The position numbers and the translations under genes are program-made. Shown here one piece after another: positions 17,301 to 26,580 of a stretch of 64,000 bases of DNA. The stretch lies in the NCBI GenBank assembly GCA_903831575.1, contig CAIKYB010000007.1, forward strand, positions 1 to 64,000, in the 5' to 3' direction. This DNA is from an uncultured Bacteroidota bacterium. Its GTDB lineage: Bacteria > Bacteroidota > Bacteroidia > Chitinophagales > Chitinophagaceae. The stretch's first letter is position 1. Each line of letters starts with the position of its first letter. The notes under the pieces were generated by a model. The model was given only the letters and a program-made list of their open reading frames with translations, had not been told where the DNA came from and did no database searches.

Positions 17301-18030
17301 TTTTAAAAAAGAAAATGCAAATACGAGCAGCTTGATTTTTAATAATTTAAGTGAGCAATCTATTTCAACATCCATAAAATTATTTACAGAGGCTATTCTT
17401 AATTCTCAAATTATTGTTTTTAGTGGCGGGTTTAGTGCAGGTGACGAGCCAGATGGATCAGCGAAATTCATTGTTAATATCCTTAAAAATCAATTTATCA
17501 AAGATGGCATTCATGCTTTTTTAGAAAAAGGTGGACTAATGCTAGGCATTTGTAATGGCTTTCAGGCACTTATTAAATCAGGATTATTGCCTTACGGAAA
17601 AATTTCAGATTGCACTCCCTCTTCTCCAACCTTAACCTACAATTCAATAGGCAGACACGTTTCAACAATGGTAAACATAAAAGTAATCAATGATAATTCT
17701 CCTTGGTTACAGGGAATGAAGGATGAAAATTATATTATTCCCGTATCACATGGGGAAGGCAGATTCCATAGTATCGACTCTACATTACAAGAGCTCATAA
17801 ATCAAAATCAAATTGCAACTCAATATACAGATGAGCATAATAATCCCACCCATATTTTCCCATTTAATCCTAATGGCAGTATTTATGCTGTAGAAGGATT
17901 ATTAAATACAAATGGAAATATTTTTGGGAGAATGTCTCATCCAGAAAGAATGAAAGATGGGAGATATCATAATATTCCTAAAGTAGGATACCACAATATT
18001 TTCAAAAACGGCGTAAATTATTTCTTATAA
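14368..18030 (+). CDS. purL: Phosphoribosylformylglycinamidine synthase, single-chain
   Basis: 1,220 residues if it starts at TTG 14368; TTG 14347 adds seven residues, and there is no in-frame ATG before the conserved TRLYIKK. PurS-like N-terminus, then TYWSDHCRHTTF and ETHNHPTEIEPFGGAATC of the ATP-binding synthase, a second synthase half, and a C-terminal glutamine amidotransferase with nucleophile Cys in GICNGFQAL and the SHPERM His/Glu. It makes FGAM from FGAR, glutamine and ATP. The sequence resembles the clostridial/Bacteroides clade of long PurL rather than the proteobacterial one. First gene of the operon, under the guanine riboswitch; purE follows 15 bp on. Confidence 0.95.
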   Translation: MNTRLYIKKQNGFDVKTDVLQRELNQLGVSAKIKVYSTYDIFNTTDEELKIIIPSVFTDPVIEECLFELPIHKQIIAIEYLPGQFDLRADAAMQCCQLLLEHNNTYVQTSQVIGLDEINDEDINIIKKHLINTVDSREKDLLLLEKPMVQEPASVMTIDGFINFDKSVLESFLKSNRLSIDIEDLICIQNYFIGEKRNPTITEIKVLDTYWSDHCRHTTFLTHLNNIKFEGAYKNEIENTFNRYRKIKKEVGKENTPITLMELGTILPKYFLSKNQLPQYHRSKENNAATIEVDVDVKGENEKWLLLFKNETHNHPTEIEPFGGAATCIGGAIRDPLSGRAFVYQAMRVSGAGNPVEPVKNTIASKLSQQKISKEAALGYSSYGNQIGLATSLVSEIFHEGYKAKRFECGFVMAAVKKEHVKEEDPQAGDVVLLIGGDTGRDGIGGASGSSMQHNEHSIATMQSEVQKGNAITERKIQRLFKRNEVTQLIKKCNDFGAGGLCVAIGEIAKSVEINLNHVPLKYEGLNGTEIALSESQERMAVVVSKEDAVSFIKYAEAENLKATHVATITNEDALKMHWNDNMMLHLKRSFLDTNGAVKKANVIANADGEYLNDNVPFDKINFLTVLSSKEVASQKGMIEHFDSTVLGNTFLMPFGGKYQLTPSDVSAHFICDENYSTQTLSIASWGYHPAFTTANTYLGGMYAVIESISKLVAAGGNYSKVYLSFQEYFEKLENDPKKWGKPFTALLGAFEAQFNIGAAAIGGKDSMSGTFKELNVPPTLISFAVTTEKATQLISTEFKSANNFIYLFRVPANEKKIPNWELLKLSWGKIYEHIKSGKIVAAKHVKDGGIASAIAQMSFGNKIGVEISTNLQLLSLSIGSIIIESKELLDPDFQLIGKTNSSSLLEFNQMPILIEEAVSAWSNTFENLFPTITNSHSVKIPKITTPSKKIKNIGFGKPTVFLPVFPGTNCEYETTHAFKKENANTSSLIFNNLSEQSISTSIKLFTEAILNSQIIVFSGGFSAGDEPDGSAKFIVNILKNQFIKDGIHAFLEKGGLMLGICNGFQALIKSGLLPYGKISDCTPSSPTLTYNSIGRHVSTMVNIKVINDNSPWLQGMKDENYIIPVSHGEGRFHSIDSTLQELINQNQIATQYTDEHNNPTHIFPFNPNGSIYAVEGLLNTNGNIFGRMSHPERMKDGRYHNIPKVGYHNIFKNGVNYFL

Positions 18031-18045
18031 AATAAACCTAAAAAA

Positions 18046-18519
18046 ATGAAAGTTGCTATTATCGTTGGCAGTAAAAATGATGCTGATAAAATCAAAAGCA
18101 CTGCCAAAGCATTAAATGAACTTCAAGTGCCTTATAAAGCATTTGCTATGTCTGCGCACAGAATACCTGAAGAACTTACTAAAACACTTAAAGAACTTGA
18201 AGATGATGGATATGAAGTTATTATTGCCGCAGCTGGCCTTGCAGCACACTTACCTGGAGTAGTTGCCAGTAAAACTATTTTGCCTGTAATTGGTTTACCA
18301 ATTAATGCAGCACTTAATGGATTGGATTCTTTATTGTCAATTGTACAAATGCCCCCTGCTATACCAGTAGCTACAGTTGGTATTGATGCAGGCTATAATG
18401 CAGGTATACTAGCAGCTCAAATATTAGGTATTAAATATCCTGAACTCCAAAAGAGACTAACCACAATGAGACAAGAAATGAAAAATAAATTAATTAATGA
18501 AAAAAATCTAGAATTATGA
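18046..18519 (+). CDS. purE: 5-(carboxyamino)imidazole ribonucleotide mutase / AIR carboxylase
   Basis: 157 residues. Glycine-rich GSKNDADKI, the catalytic [24 protein letters not shown] and [12 protein letters not shown] are all present. No purK lies in the operon, so either PurK is encoded elsewhere or this enzyme carboxylates AIR directly with CO2. The [11 protein letters not shown] segment is of the type seen in clostridial PurE, which often lack PurK. The stop overlaps the purC start (ATGA, 18516-18519), implying translational coupling. Confidence 0.95.
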   Translation: MKVAIIVGSKNDADKIKSTAKALNELQVPYKAFAMSAHRIPEELTKTLKELEDDGYEVIIAAAGLAAHLPGVVASKTILPVIGLPINAALNGLDSLLSIVQMPPAIPVATVGIDAGYNAGILAAQILGIKYPELQKRLTTMRQEMKNKLINEKNLEL

Positions 18520-19229
18520 ATTATGAAAAATTAGAACTTCTTTATGAAGGAAAAGCAAAAAAAGTACACGCTACTAATGATCCCAACTATGTAATTATTC
18601 ATTACAAAGATGATGCAACTGCTTACAATGCTCAAAAGAAAGGCACTATTCAAGACAAAGGCACACTCAACAACGAAATAACCAGCCTAATCTTTGATTA
18701 TCTCGAATCACAAAATATCAAAACCCACTTCATTCAAAAATTAAGTGATAGAGAACAGCTTTGCAAAAAAGTCGACATCATCCCTCTTGAAATTATTACC
18801 AGAAATATTCTAGCTGGAAGTACTGCACGACTATTAGCCATTGAAGAAGGCACTAAAATCCCAAATATCATTTATGAATTATGTTATAAAAAAGATGAAT
18901 TGGGTGACCCGTTAATTAATGAACATCACGCAGTGGCAATTGGTGCTGCTACTTACGAAGAAATTAAATATATTTTATCTGTTACAGAAAAAATAAACAC
19001 TATTCTTAAAGAACACTTTTTAAAAGAAGATATACTCCTAGTTGACTTTAAACTAGAATTTGGAAAAGATAAAGATGGAAACATCATACTTGCTGATGAA
19101 ATCAGTCCGGATACATGTAGATTCTGGGATAAGAATACTTTAAAAAAACTTGATAAAGATCGATTTAGAAGAGATTTGGGAGATGTAAGAGAAGCTTATA
19201 TTGAAATTCTTCAGAGACTAAAAAAATAA
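18516..19229 (+). CDS. purC: SAICAR synthetase, short bacterial form
   Basis: 237 residues. LYEGKAKKV at the N-terminus, [33 protein letters not shown] and [13 protein letters not shown] are hallmark motifs. It ligates aspartate to CAIR with ATP. The length and motifs match the Firmicutes/E. coli type; many Bacteroidota carry a longer form of about 300 residues, so this copy is a candidate transferred gene. It overlaps purE by 4 bp and is 6 bp from purF. Confidence 0.96.
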   Translation: MNYEKLELLYEGKAKKVHATNDPNYVIIHYKDDATAYNAQKKGTIQDKGTLNNEITSLIFDYLESQNIKTHFIQKLSDREQLCKKVDIIPLEIITRNILAGSTARLLAIEEGTKIPNIIYELCYKKDELGDPLINEHHAVAIGAATYEEIKYILSVTEKINTILKEHFLKEDILLVDFKLEFGKDKDGNIILADEISPDTCRFWDKNTLKKLDKDRFRRDLGDVREAYIEILQRLKK

Positions 19230-19235
19230 CCGCCG

Positions 19236-20648
19236 ATGATAAAAGATAAAATGAATGAGGAATGTGGAGTATTTGGAGTATATGCTAGAAATAAAATTGA
19301 TACTTTTTCCTTAATGCAATTTGGATTAATAGCATTACAGCATCGCGGGCAAGAAGCTTGTGGAATTTCATTTTTAACTAACAGAAAAATTTATTCTTTT
19401 AAAAAAGAGGGATTAGTGATTGAAGCATTTGCCTTGGTTGAAAATCCCCCCTTATATCAAGGAAATGCAGCAATTGGTCATACCCGATACAGTACTGCTG
19501 GTGGTCAAAGTAAAAGAAATATTCAACCATTATACACAACTAATGATATTGGGGAAGTATTTATTTCACTTGCTCACAATGGGAATCTTGTAAACAGTAA
19601 AATCCTCAGAGAAGAATTAGAATCAGAAGGAATTGGATTTGTTTCAAACAATTCTGATTCAGAAGTTATGTTGAGAATTATTCAAAAATACTTTAAAGAA
19701 GGAATCGAGACAGCTGTACAAAAAGTATTTGAACAAGTAAGAGGAGCCTATAGTTGTGTATTATTAACTCAAGACAATCTAATAGCATTTAGAGATCCCA
19801 ATGGAATTCGTCCGTTATCCCTAGGAGTTATGCCTGACGAGACTTATGTTGTCAGCAGCGAAACTTGTGGATTAGATGCTGTTGGCGCTAAATTTATCAG
19901 AGAAATAGAACCAGGCGAAATGATCGTTATTGATAGTAATGGTATTCATTCATTTGATATTCAAAAAAATAAAAAAAAGGCTATTTGCTCTTTTGAATAC
20001 ATCTATTTTTCACGACCAGACAGTATGCTGGAAGGTGATAGCATCTATAAATTTAGAGAACTGTCAGGAAAAAAACTTTGGGAACAATCAAAAATTGTTG
20101 CTGATGTTGTGATTGGGGTTCCTGACTCTGGAGTGCCTGCGGCTATTGGATATTCTAATGCATCCGGAATTCCATTCCGTCCAATACTTTTGAAAAATAA
20201 ATACTTAGGGAGGTCTTTTATCTCGCCTTCACAAGAAATGAGAGAACGGACCGTAATGCTAAAATTGAATCCTATTGTCAGTGAAATAAAAGGCAAACGT
20301 GTTATCATTATGGATGACTCTATAGTAAGAGGAACAACAAGTAAAAGATTGGTCAATATATTCAAAAATGCAGGCGCTAAAGAAATACATTTTGTTTCTG
20401 CATCACCGCCTATAATCGCACCTTGTTTTTTAGGAGTAGATACACCAGAGAAAGAACATTTGATTGCAGCTAAATATTCTCAGGAAGAAATAAAATGTTA
20501 TTTGGGAGTTGACAGTCTTACTTTTCTTTCTATGGATAACTTAAAAGATTTATTGAATGAGGAAGGCTACTGTTATGGATGCTTTACAGAAAAATATCCA
20601 GTGAACAGAAATGAAAAACTAGAAACAAATGTTAACGTCAACGCGTAA
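19236..20648 (+). CDS. purF: Amidophosphoribosyltransferase, propeptide and Fe-S type
   Basis: 470 residues, the committed step from PRPP to phosphoribosylamine. The N-terminus MIKDKMNEE precedes CGVFG, so a short propeptide is expected to be removed to expose the catalytic cysteine as in B. subtilis PurF. RGQEACGISF, GHTRYSTAGG and the PRPP loop VIIMDDSIVRGTTS are clear. The C-terminal CYGCFTEKYP carries the last two ligands of the 4Fe-4S cluster, which gives oxygen-sensitive stability in B. subtilis; E. coli PurF lacks it. An internal ATG at 19251 would shorten the propeptide. Confidence 0.96.
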   Translation: MIKDKMNEECGVFGVYARNKIDTFSLMQFGLIALQHRGQEACGISFLTNRKIYSFKKEGLVIEAFALVENPPLYQGNAAIGHTRYSTAGGQSKRNIQPLYTTNDIGEVFISLAHNGNLVNSKILREELESEGIGFVSNNSDSEVMLRIIQKYFKEGIETAVQKVFEQVRGAYSCVLLTQDNLIAFRDPNGIRPLSLGVMPDETYVVSSETCGLDAVGAKFIREIEPGEMIVIDSNGIHSFDIQKNKKKAICSFEYIYFSRPDSMLEGDSIYKFRELSGKKLWEQSKIVADVVIGVPDSGVPAAIGYSNASGIPFRPILLKNKYLGRSFISPSQEMRERTVMLKLNPIVSEIKGKRVIIMDDSIVRGTTSKRLVNIFKNAGAKEIHFVSASPPIIAPCFLGVDTPEKEHLIAAKYSQEEIKCYLGVDSLTFLSMDNLKDLLNEEGYCYGCFTEKYPVNRNEKLETNVNVNA

Positions 20649-20665
20649 ATAATAAAATAAAAATT

Positions 20666-21667
20666 ATGACAACCTACAAAAACGCAGGAGTTGATAAAGA
20701 AGAAGGATATAAAACGGTTGATTTAATTAAGCCTTTGGTAAAAAAAACATACAATAAAAATGTTTTAACTGAGTTAGGGCAATTTGGTGCATTGTACGAG
20801 TTAGGAAAATACAACAACCCTGTATTAGTTTCAGGAACAGACGGCGTGGGAACTAAAATTAAAATTGCGTTGGAAGTAAAGAAATTAGATACGATTGGAA
20901 TTGATTGTTTTGCCATGTGTGCCAATGATATTTCATGTCATGGCGCTAAACCTTTATTCTTTTTAGATTATTTGGCTTGTGGGAAACTAGATGCTCTTGA
21001 GGCTTCAGAGATTATCAAAGGGATGGCTTTGGCATGCGAGCAAACAGGCACAGCGCTCATTGGAGGTGAAACAGCCGAGATGCCGGGCATGTATAAAAGT
21101 GGGGATTATGATGTTGCAGGTTTTTGTGTGGGAATCGTTGAAAAAGAAAACATCATCACCGGAGCCCATATCAATGAAGGCGATGTAATTATTGGAATAG
21201 CTTCGAGTGGCTTACACAGCAATGGATTTTCTTTGGTAAGAAAATTGATTCCGGATTTAGAAGAAATTTTTAATGATGAGCACATCTGGAAAACATTACT
21301 CACCCCTACTGCTTTGTACAGTAATATCATCAATAGTCTGGTAGAAAAATTCAACATAAAAGGCATTGCACATATCACAGGTGGTGGTCTGTACGAAAAT
21401 GTTCCCAGAATTATTCCTGAATCACTTTGTGCAAATATTTACAAAGACAATATACCACAACAATCCATATTCAAATTGCTACAAGAGCGAGGCAAGATCG
21501 AAGAAAAAGAAATGTATGGCACATTCAATATGGGAGTTGGGTTAGTCATCGTTATAGAAAAAAATATAAACGAAGATGTATTAAATCATATTCAACAAAA
21601 CAATTTTGTTGCTTTTAATTTAGGCGAAATAATCAATAATTCTTTAAATAAAATTATCATCAACTAA
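20666..21667 (+). CDS. purM: Phosphoribosylformylglycinamidine cyclo-ligase (AIR synthetase)
   Basis: 333 residues. TYKNAGVDKEEGYK start, SGTDGVGTK, CANDISCHGAKPLFFLDY, GGETAEMPGMY and HITGGGLYENVPR are diagnostic. It closes the imidazole ring of AIR using ATP. It overlaps purN by one base (TAATG). Confidence 0.97.
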   Translation: MTTYKNAGVDKEEGYKTVDLIKPLVKKTYNKNVLTELGQFGALYELGKYNNPVLVSGTDGVGTKIKIALEVKKLDTIGIDCFAMCANDISCHGAKPLFFLDYLACGKLDALEASEIIKGMALACEQTGTALIGGETAEMPGMYKSGDYDVAGFCVGIVEKENIITGAHINEGDVIIGIASSGLHSNGFSLVRKLIPDLEEIFNDEHIWKTLLTPTALYSNIINSLVEKFNIKGIAHITGGGLYENVPRIIPESLCANIYKDNIPQQSIFKLLQERGKIEEKEMYGTFNMGVGLVIVIEKNINEDVLNHIQQNNFVAFNLGEIINNSLNKIIIN

Positions 21668-22245
21668 TGCGTTTGGCGGTTTTTGTTTCTGGAAATGGAA
21701 GTAATCTACAATGTATAATAGATAATATTCAAAGTCAGTTTTTGAATGGCATTACTATTGGTGTAGTTGTTGCTGATAGAGATTGTTATGCTAATCAACG
21801 AGCACAAAACAATAATTTAAAAACGCTATTAATCAACAAAAAAGCTGATTGGCATACTCAAATAGAAGCTACTTTAAAAGAAGAAGATATTACTCACATT
21901 GTACTTGCTGGATTCTTGTCTATTCTTAATAAAACATTTTGCGAGTCATGGAAAAATAAATTGATTAATCTACACCCTTCTCTTTTGCCCAAATATGGCG
22001 GCAAGGGGATGTATGGATTAAAAGTTCACCAAGCAGTCATTGATCATAAGGAGAAAGAATCTGGTGCTACGGTACATTTCGTAACAGAAAAAATTGATGA
22101 AGGCTCTATTCTTTTGCAACGAAAATGCAATGTAGATCTAAATGAAACCGCTGATTCTTTACAAAATAAAATACACGAAATAGAGAAAGATATATTAATT
22201 GAATCTATAAAAATATTGTATGCAAAAACACAAAGCACTTATTAG
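21667..22245 (+). CDS. purN: Phosphoribosylglycinamide formyltransferase
   Basis: 192 residues. VFVSGNGSNLQ at the N-terminus and the formyltransferase core AGFLSIL...INLHPSLLPKYGGKGMYG, with the Asn-His-Asp catalytic set (INLHPS and the later Asp in KIDEGSILL). It transfers formyl from 10-formyl-THF to GAR. It starts on the last base of purM, and its end overlaps purH by 26 bp. Confidence 0.96.
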   Translation: MRLAVFVSGNGSNLQCIIDNIQSQFLNGITIGVVVADRDCYANQRAQNNNLKTLLINKKADWHTQIEATLKEEDITHIVLAGFLSILNKTFCESWKNKLINLHPSLLPKYGGKGMYGLKVHQAVIDHKEKESGATVHFVTEKIDEGSILLQRKCNVDLNETADSLQNKIHEIEKDILIESIKILYAKTQSTY

Positions 22246-23740
22246 TGTTTATGATAAAACGAATATCGAATCCATAGCAACCTGTTTGATTGATAATAAT
22301 ATTGAAATATTAGCTACTGGAGGTTCATTGAAATACCTACAGGATAAAAAAATTCCTGTGACTGATGTTACTGAATATACTTTGTTTCCAGAAATGCTGG
22401 ATGGAAGAGTAAAAACCCTTCACCCCAAATTATTTGGCGGCATACTTTTTAAAAGAAATAACGAGACACATAAAAAAACAGCAGAAGAACATCAAATCAT
22501 AGCTGTGGACTACGTAATTGTAAACCTTTATCCATTTGTAAAAAAGCAACAGGAAAATTTATCTCATGATGAGTTGATAGAATTTATTGATATTGGAGGG
22601 CCATCTTTACTAAGAGCTGCTGCAAAAAATTATACTGATGTAACTGTATTAACAGACATTAATGATTACGCAATTGTAATTGATGAAATTACTACTCATC
22701 AACAAACAACTATAATTACTAGAAAAAAATTAGCTGCGAAAGTTTTCAATTTAACCGCTGCATATGATGCCTCTGTTGCTAATTTTTTAAATGAAGAACA
22801 ATTTCCAGAATACGCAACCCATACTTACCAATTGAAAGAAATTTTGAGATATGGAGAAAATCCTCATCAAAAAGCTGCTGTTTATGCTGATTTAACTAAA
22901 CAACCTAACCTAAATAATTGGCAACAACTTCAAGGAAAAGAATTATCCTACAATAATTACAGAGATATTCAATCTGCTTTAAACGTAGTTAATGAATTTA
23001 CAGAACCTGTTTGCTGTGCAGTAAAACACAATACCCCTTGTGGTGTTGCTTGTGGTGAAAATGATTTAGTTGCTTTTCAAAAAACCTATGCAGCAGACCC
23101 TGTTTCTATATTTGGCGGAATTATTGCTTTTAATACTCCTGTTTCAATAGAAACTGCTAAACTATTAAATGATATTTTTTTAGAGGTGATAATTGCTCCG
23201 GATTTTGAAGAGGGAGCACTATTAGTTTTTTCTAAAAAGAAAAATGTACGAGTGATTAAAATTCAATTATACGCTTCTAATTCAAAGAATGTCATTTCGA
23301 TTGATGGAGGTTTGTTAGTTCAAACCAGAGATACTGTCAATGATTACGAAATTAATTTTGTTACCGATGTTAAGCCAAATAAAGATCAAATCACTCAACT
23401 GATTTTTGCTCAAAAAGTTGTAAAACATTGTACTTCAAATGCCATTGTTCTTGTTCATAATTTTGTAACTGTTGGAATAGGCAGCGGACAAACCAACAGA
23501 ATACGTGCGGTTGAACAGTCTATTCATCAGGCAAAAGAAAAAAACATAAATCTCGAGGAGTGTGTATTAGCATCAGATGCCTTTTTTCCGTTTAATGATA
23601 TTGTAAATAGTTGTGCTGAAAATAAAATAAAAACAATAATACAACCCGGTGGCTCGATAAAAGACCAAGACTCAATTGATGCCTGTAATGAAAAAGGAAT
23701 CAGCATGGTATTCACAGAAGTCAGACATTTTAAACATTAA
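22220..23740 (+). CDS. purH: Bifunctional AICAR formyltransferase / IMP cyclohydrolase
   Basis: 506 residues. The N-terminal cyclohydrolase domain has LISVYDKTNI, ATGGSLKYL, GRVKTLHPK and IDIGGPSLLRAAAKNY. The C-terminal transformylase has LRYGENPHQ, AVKHNTPCG (catalytic Lys-His), ADPVSIFGG and SDAFFPFND. It performs the last two steps to IMP. The start lies inside purN, giving a 26-bp overlap and suggesting coupling; purD starts 2 bp after its stop. Confidence 0.96.
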   Translation: MQKHKALISVYDKTNIESIATCLIDNNIEILATGGSLKYLQDKKIPVTDVTEYTLFPEMLDGRVKTLHPKLFGGILFKRNNETHKKTAEEHQIIAVDYVIVNLYPFVKKQQENLSHDELIEFIDIGGPSLLRAAAKNYTDVTVLTDINDYAIVIDEITTHQQTTIITRKKLAAKVFNLTAAYDASVANFLNEEQFPEYATHTYQLKEILRYGENPHQKAAVYADLTKQPNLNNWQQLQGKELSYNNYRDIQSALNVVNEFTEPVCCAVKHNTPCGVACGENDLVAFQKTYAADPVSIFGGIIAFNTPVSIETAKLLNDIFLEVIIAPDFEEGALLVFSKKKNVRVIKIQLYASNSKNVISIDGGLLVQTRDTVNDYEINFVTDVKPNKDQITQLIFAQKVVKHCTSNAIVLVHNFVTVGIGSGQTNRIRAVEQSIHQAKEKNINLEECVLASDAFFPFNDIVNSCAENKIKTIIQPGGSIKDQDSIDACNEKGISMVFTEVRHFKH

Positions 23741-23742
23741 AA

Positions 23743-25005
23743 ATGAAAATTTTAATAATAGGCAGAGGTGCAAGAGAGCATTGCTTAGCATGGAAATGCA
23801 GCCAAAGCAAACTCGTGTCAACTATTTTTGTAGCTAAAGGAAACCATGCTATCAACAAAATTGCATCCATTATTGATATTGAAGAAGATGATATCAATGG
23901 ATTATTGAATTTTGCTTTATCCGAAAAAATAGACCTTACAATTGTTGGGACAGAAAAACCATTAGAATTAGGAATTGCTGATTTATTTATTGCTAACGGA
24001 CTTAAAATATTTGCCCCATCAAAAAAAGCTGCACAAATTGAATCAAGCAAAGACTTTGCAAAAAATATTATGAAAGAATGTGGTATACAAACTGCAGCTT
24101 ATAAAACCTTTAGTGATTATGAAGAAGCAATGTCTTATGTAACAATAAAAGGAGCGCCTATTGTTATTAAAAATGATGGATTGGCTGGAGGTAAAGGAGT
24201 AGTTGTGGCAATGAATGTAGAGGAGGCGAAAAGCGCATTAGATTTATTCCTAAATAAAAATATTTATGGAGAAAAGAAAGTTGTCATAGAAGAATACCTA
24301 GAAGGAGAAGAATTTACTTTTATGTGTTTAGTTCATAAAAATAGATTCATTGCGCTACCATTTTCCCAAGACCATAAAAGAGCATTTGATAACGACTTGG
24401 GTCCAAATACTGGTGGAATGGGTGCTTATAGCGATATGCCACAAATCAATTGCTATGAAGAAGCCATAAAAAACGTAGTAACTCCTTTAATTGAAAAATT
24501 AGAGGAAATTGAAATCCCATTCACCGGCTTTTTATATGCAGGACTGATGCAAACTAAGGATGGTATTAAAGTAATAGAATTTAATGCGAGGTTTGGTGAT
24601 CCGGAATGCGAAGTATTACTTCCTATTCTCGACATCGACTTGGTTGAAACTATCCTTAACTTATTGGATGAATCAAAAGAATTTACTTCACATCTTATTT
24701 TCCCAATTAGTAAATGCTTGGGTGTAGTAATTGCCTCAAAAGGATATCCTGAAAATCCAATTATTGGTCATGATATATTCTTCCCGGAAAATAAAAATAT
24801 ACTTATTTTTCATGCTGCCACTTATTTCAAAGAAACAAATTTCATTTCTTGTGGAGGAAGAGTAGCCGTAATAGTAGCCATTGACGATAATTTAATAACA
24901 GCAAGAAATAAAGTTTATACTTATATTGACTCAATGAATCTAACAGATGATTTTTTTTACAGAAAAGATATAGGCAATAACGCTTTTAAATATTTGAATA
25001 ACTAA
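23743..25005 (+). CDS. purD: Phosphoribosylamine-glycine ligase
   Basis: 420 residues. MKILIIGRGAREHCLAWK start, ATP-grasp core IKNDGLAGGKGVVVA, PFSQDHKRAFDND, NTGGMGAYS and EFNARFGDPECEV metal/ATP site are present. It joins glycine to phosphoribosylamine. It is the last gene of the clostridial-order pur block, with guaA following 14 bp on. Confidence 0.97.
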   Translation: MKILIIGRGAREHCLAWKCSQSKLVSTIFVAKGNHAINKIASIIDIEEDDINGLLNFALSEKIDLTIVGTEKPLELGIADLFIANGLKIFAPSKKAAQIESSKDFAKNIMKECGIQTAAYKTFSDYEEAMSYVTIKGAPIVIKNDGLAGGKGVVVAMNVEEAKSALDLFLNKNIYGEKKVVIEEYLEGEEFTFMCLVHKNRFIALPFSQDHKRAFDNDLGPNTGGMGAYSDMPQINCYEEAIKNVVTPLIEKLEEIEIPFTGFLYAGLMQTKDGIKVIEFNARFGDPECEVLLPILDIDLVETILNLLDESKEFTSHLIFPISKCLGVVIASKGYPENPIIGHDIFFPENKNILIFHAATYFKETNFISCGGRVAVIVAIDDNLITARNKVYTYIDSMNLTDDFFYRKDIGNNAFKYLNN

Positions 25006-25019
25006 TTAACTGAAAAAAT

Positions 25020-26534
25020 ATGAATAAAGTAATTATCCTTGATTTTGGATCACAATACACCCAGTTAATTGCCAGAAGAGTAAGAGAACTTAATATTTAT
25101 TCAGAGATTCACCCATTTAATAAATGCCCTGAGATAACTGATGATATTAAAGCGGTGATCTTGTCGGGGAGTAATAATTCAGTAACAGCCGAAAATCCTT
25201 ATCTAGTTGATATTGATTATATTGCCTCAAAAGTTCCTATCCTTGGAATATGTTATGGCAGTCAGTTAATAACACACCTAAAAGGTGGTAAAGTAATCCC
25301 ATCAACCATAAGAGAGTACGGAAGAGCTACAATTAAAATTATTAGTAACAATTTATTTGAAGGGATTGATCAAATTCAAGAAGTATGGATGTCACATGCT
25401 GATTCTATTGTTGAATGGCCCGACAATTTCAATGTAATAGCCTCCACCGATGATATTCCTGTTGCAGCTTTCCAAATAAATAACACAAATATATTCGGCC
25501 TACAATTTCATCCTGAAGTTAGCCATACCATTTGCGGAAAGAAAATCCTAAGCAATTTTCTATACAATATCTGTAAAATAGAATCTGAATGGACTCCCGA
25601 TAATTTTATCAATAATACTGTTGATAGTTTACGAAAAACTATTTTGAACGATAAGGTATTATTGGCACTAAGTGGTGGTGTAGACAGTACTGTTGTTGCC
25701 TCTCTTTTACATAAATCCATTGACAAAAATCTAGTATGTGTATTTGTAGATAATGGTCTGCTTCGTAAAGACGAGTACGAAGATGTACTAAACTCCTATA
25801 AAGAAATGGGATTAAATATCCTAGGTATCGATTCAAAGCAATTGTTTTATAAAAATCTTGAAAATATAGAAGATCCTGAACAGAAAAGAAAGATAATCGG
25901 CAAAACTTTCATTGACATTTTTGAAGAAGTAGCAAAAAAACAAACAGGCATCAAATACCTTGCTCAAGGCACTATATATCCGGATGTGATTGAATCTGTT
26001 GGTGAACACTCTTCTACTATAAAATCACATCACAATGTTGGTGGACTTCCTGAAAAAATGAACTTTAAAATGATTGAGCCTTTAAGATTGTTATTTAAAG
26101 ATGAGGTAAGAAATATTGGTAAAAGCCTTGGGGTACCAGATAATATTCTTGAAAGGCATCCATTTCCTGGACCTGGACTTGCTATCCGAATTATTGGAAG
26201 CGTGACAAAAGAAAAAGTAGATTTATTACAGGATGCAGATAAAATATTTATTAAGAATCTTAAAGAATCCGATTTATATAATAAAATATGGCAGGCAGGT
26301 GTTATTCTATTGCCTGTTAAAAGTGTTGGGGTAATGGGCGATGAAAGAACCTATGAAAATTGCGTTGCACTTAGGGCTGTAAAAAGCATTGATGGCATGA
26401 CAGCAGATTGGTATCCAATCCCATTTGATTTGCTCGGAAAAATATCTAATGAAATAATTAATCAGGTAAAAGGAATTAACAGAGTCGTCTTTGATATTAG
26501 CTCAAAGCCACCAGCAACAATAGAATGGGAATGA
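25020..26534 (+). CDS. guaA: GMP synthase (glutamine-hydrolysing)
   Basis: 504 residues. Class I amidotransferase at about 1-190 (GICYGSQ with Cys; FHPEVSHT with His/Glu), ATP pyrophosphatase PP-loop LSGGVDST, then the dimerisation domain ending [11 protein letters not shown]. It converts XMP to GMP. The C-terminal sequence is Bacteroidota-typical, unlike the clostridia-like pur genes upstream. Guanine made through it would feed back on the leader riboswitch. Confidence 0.97.
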   Translation: MNKVIILDFGSQYTQLIARRVRELNIYSEIHPFNKCPEITDDIKAVILSGSNNSVTAENPYLVDIDYIASKVPILGICYGSQLITHLKGGKVIPSTIREYGRATIKIISNNLFEGIDQIQEVWMSHADSIVEWPDNFNVIASTDDIPVAAFQINNTNIFGLQFHPEVSHTICGKKILSNFLYNICKIESEWTPDNFINNTVDSLRKTILNDKVLLALSGGVDSTVVASLLHKSIDKNLVCVFVDNGLLRKDEYEDVLNSYKEMGLNILGIDSKQLFYKNLENIEDPEQKRKIIGKTFIDIFEEVAKKQTGIKYLAQGTIYPDVIESVGEHSSTIKSHHNVGGLPEKMNFKMIEPLRLLFKDEVRNIGKSLGVPDNILERHPFPGPGLAIRIIGSVTKEKVDLLQDADKIFIKNLKESDLYNKIWQAGVILLPVKSVGVMGDERTYENCVALRAVKSIDGMTADWYPIPFDLLGKISNEIINQVKGINRVVFDISSKPPATIEWE

Positions 26535-26580
26535 TATTTTTTTTGAAAAAATAAATGTTACTTACTTAAATATAATCACA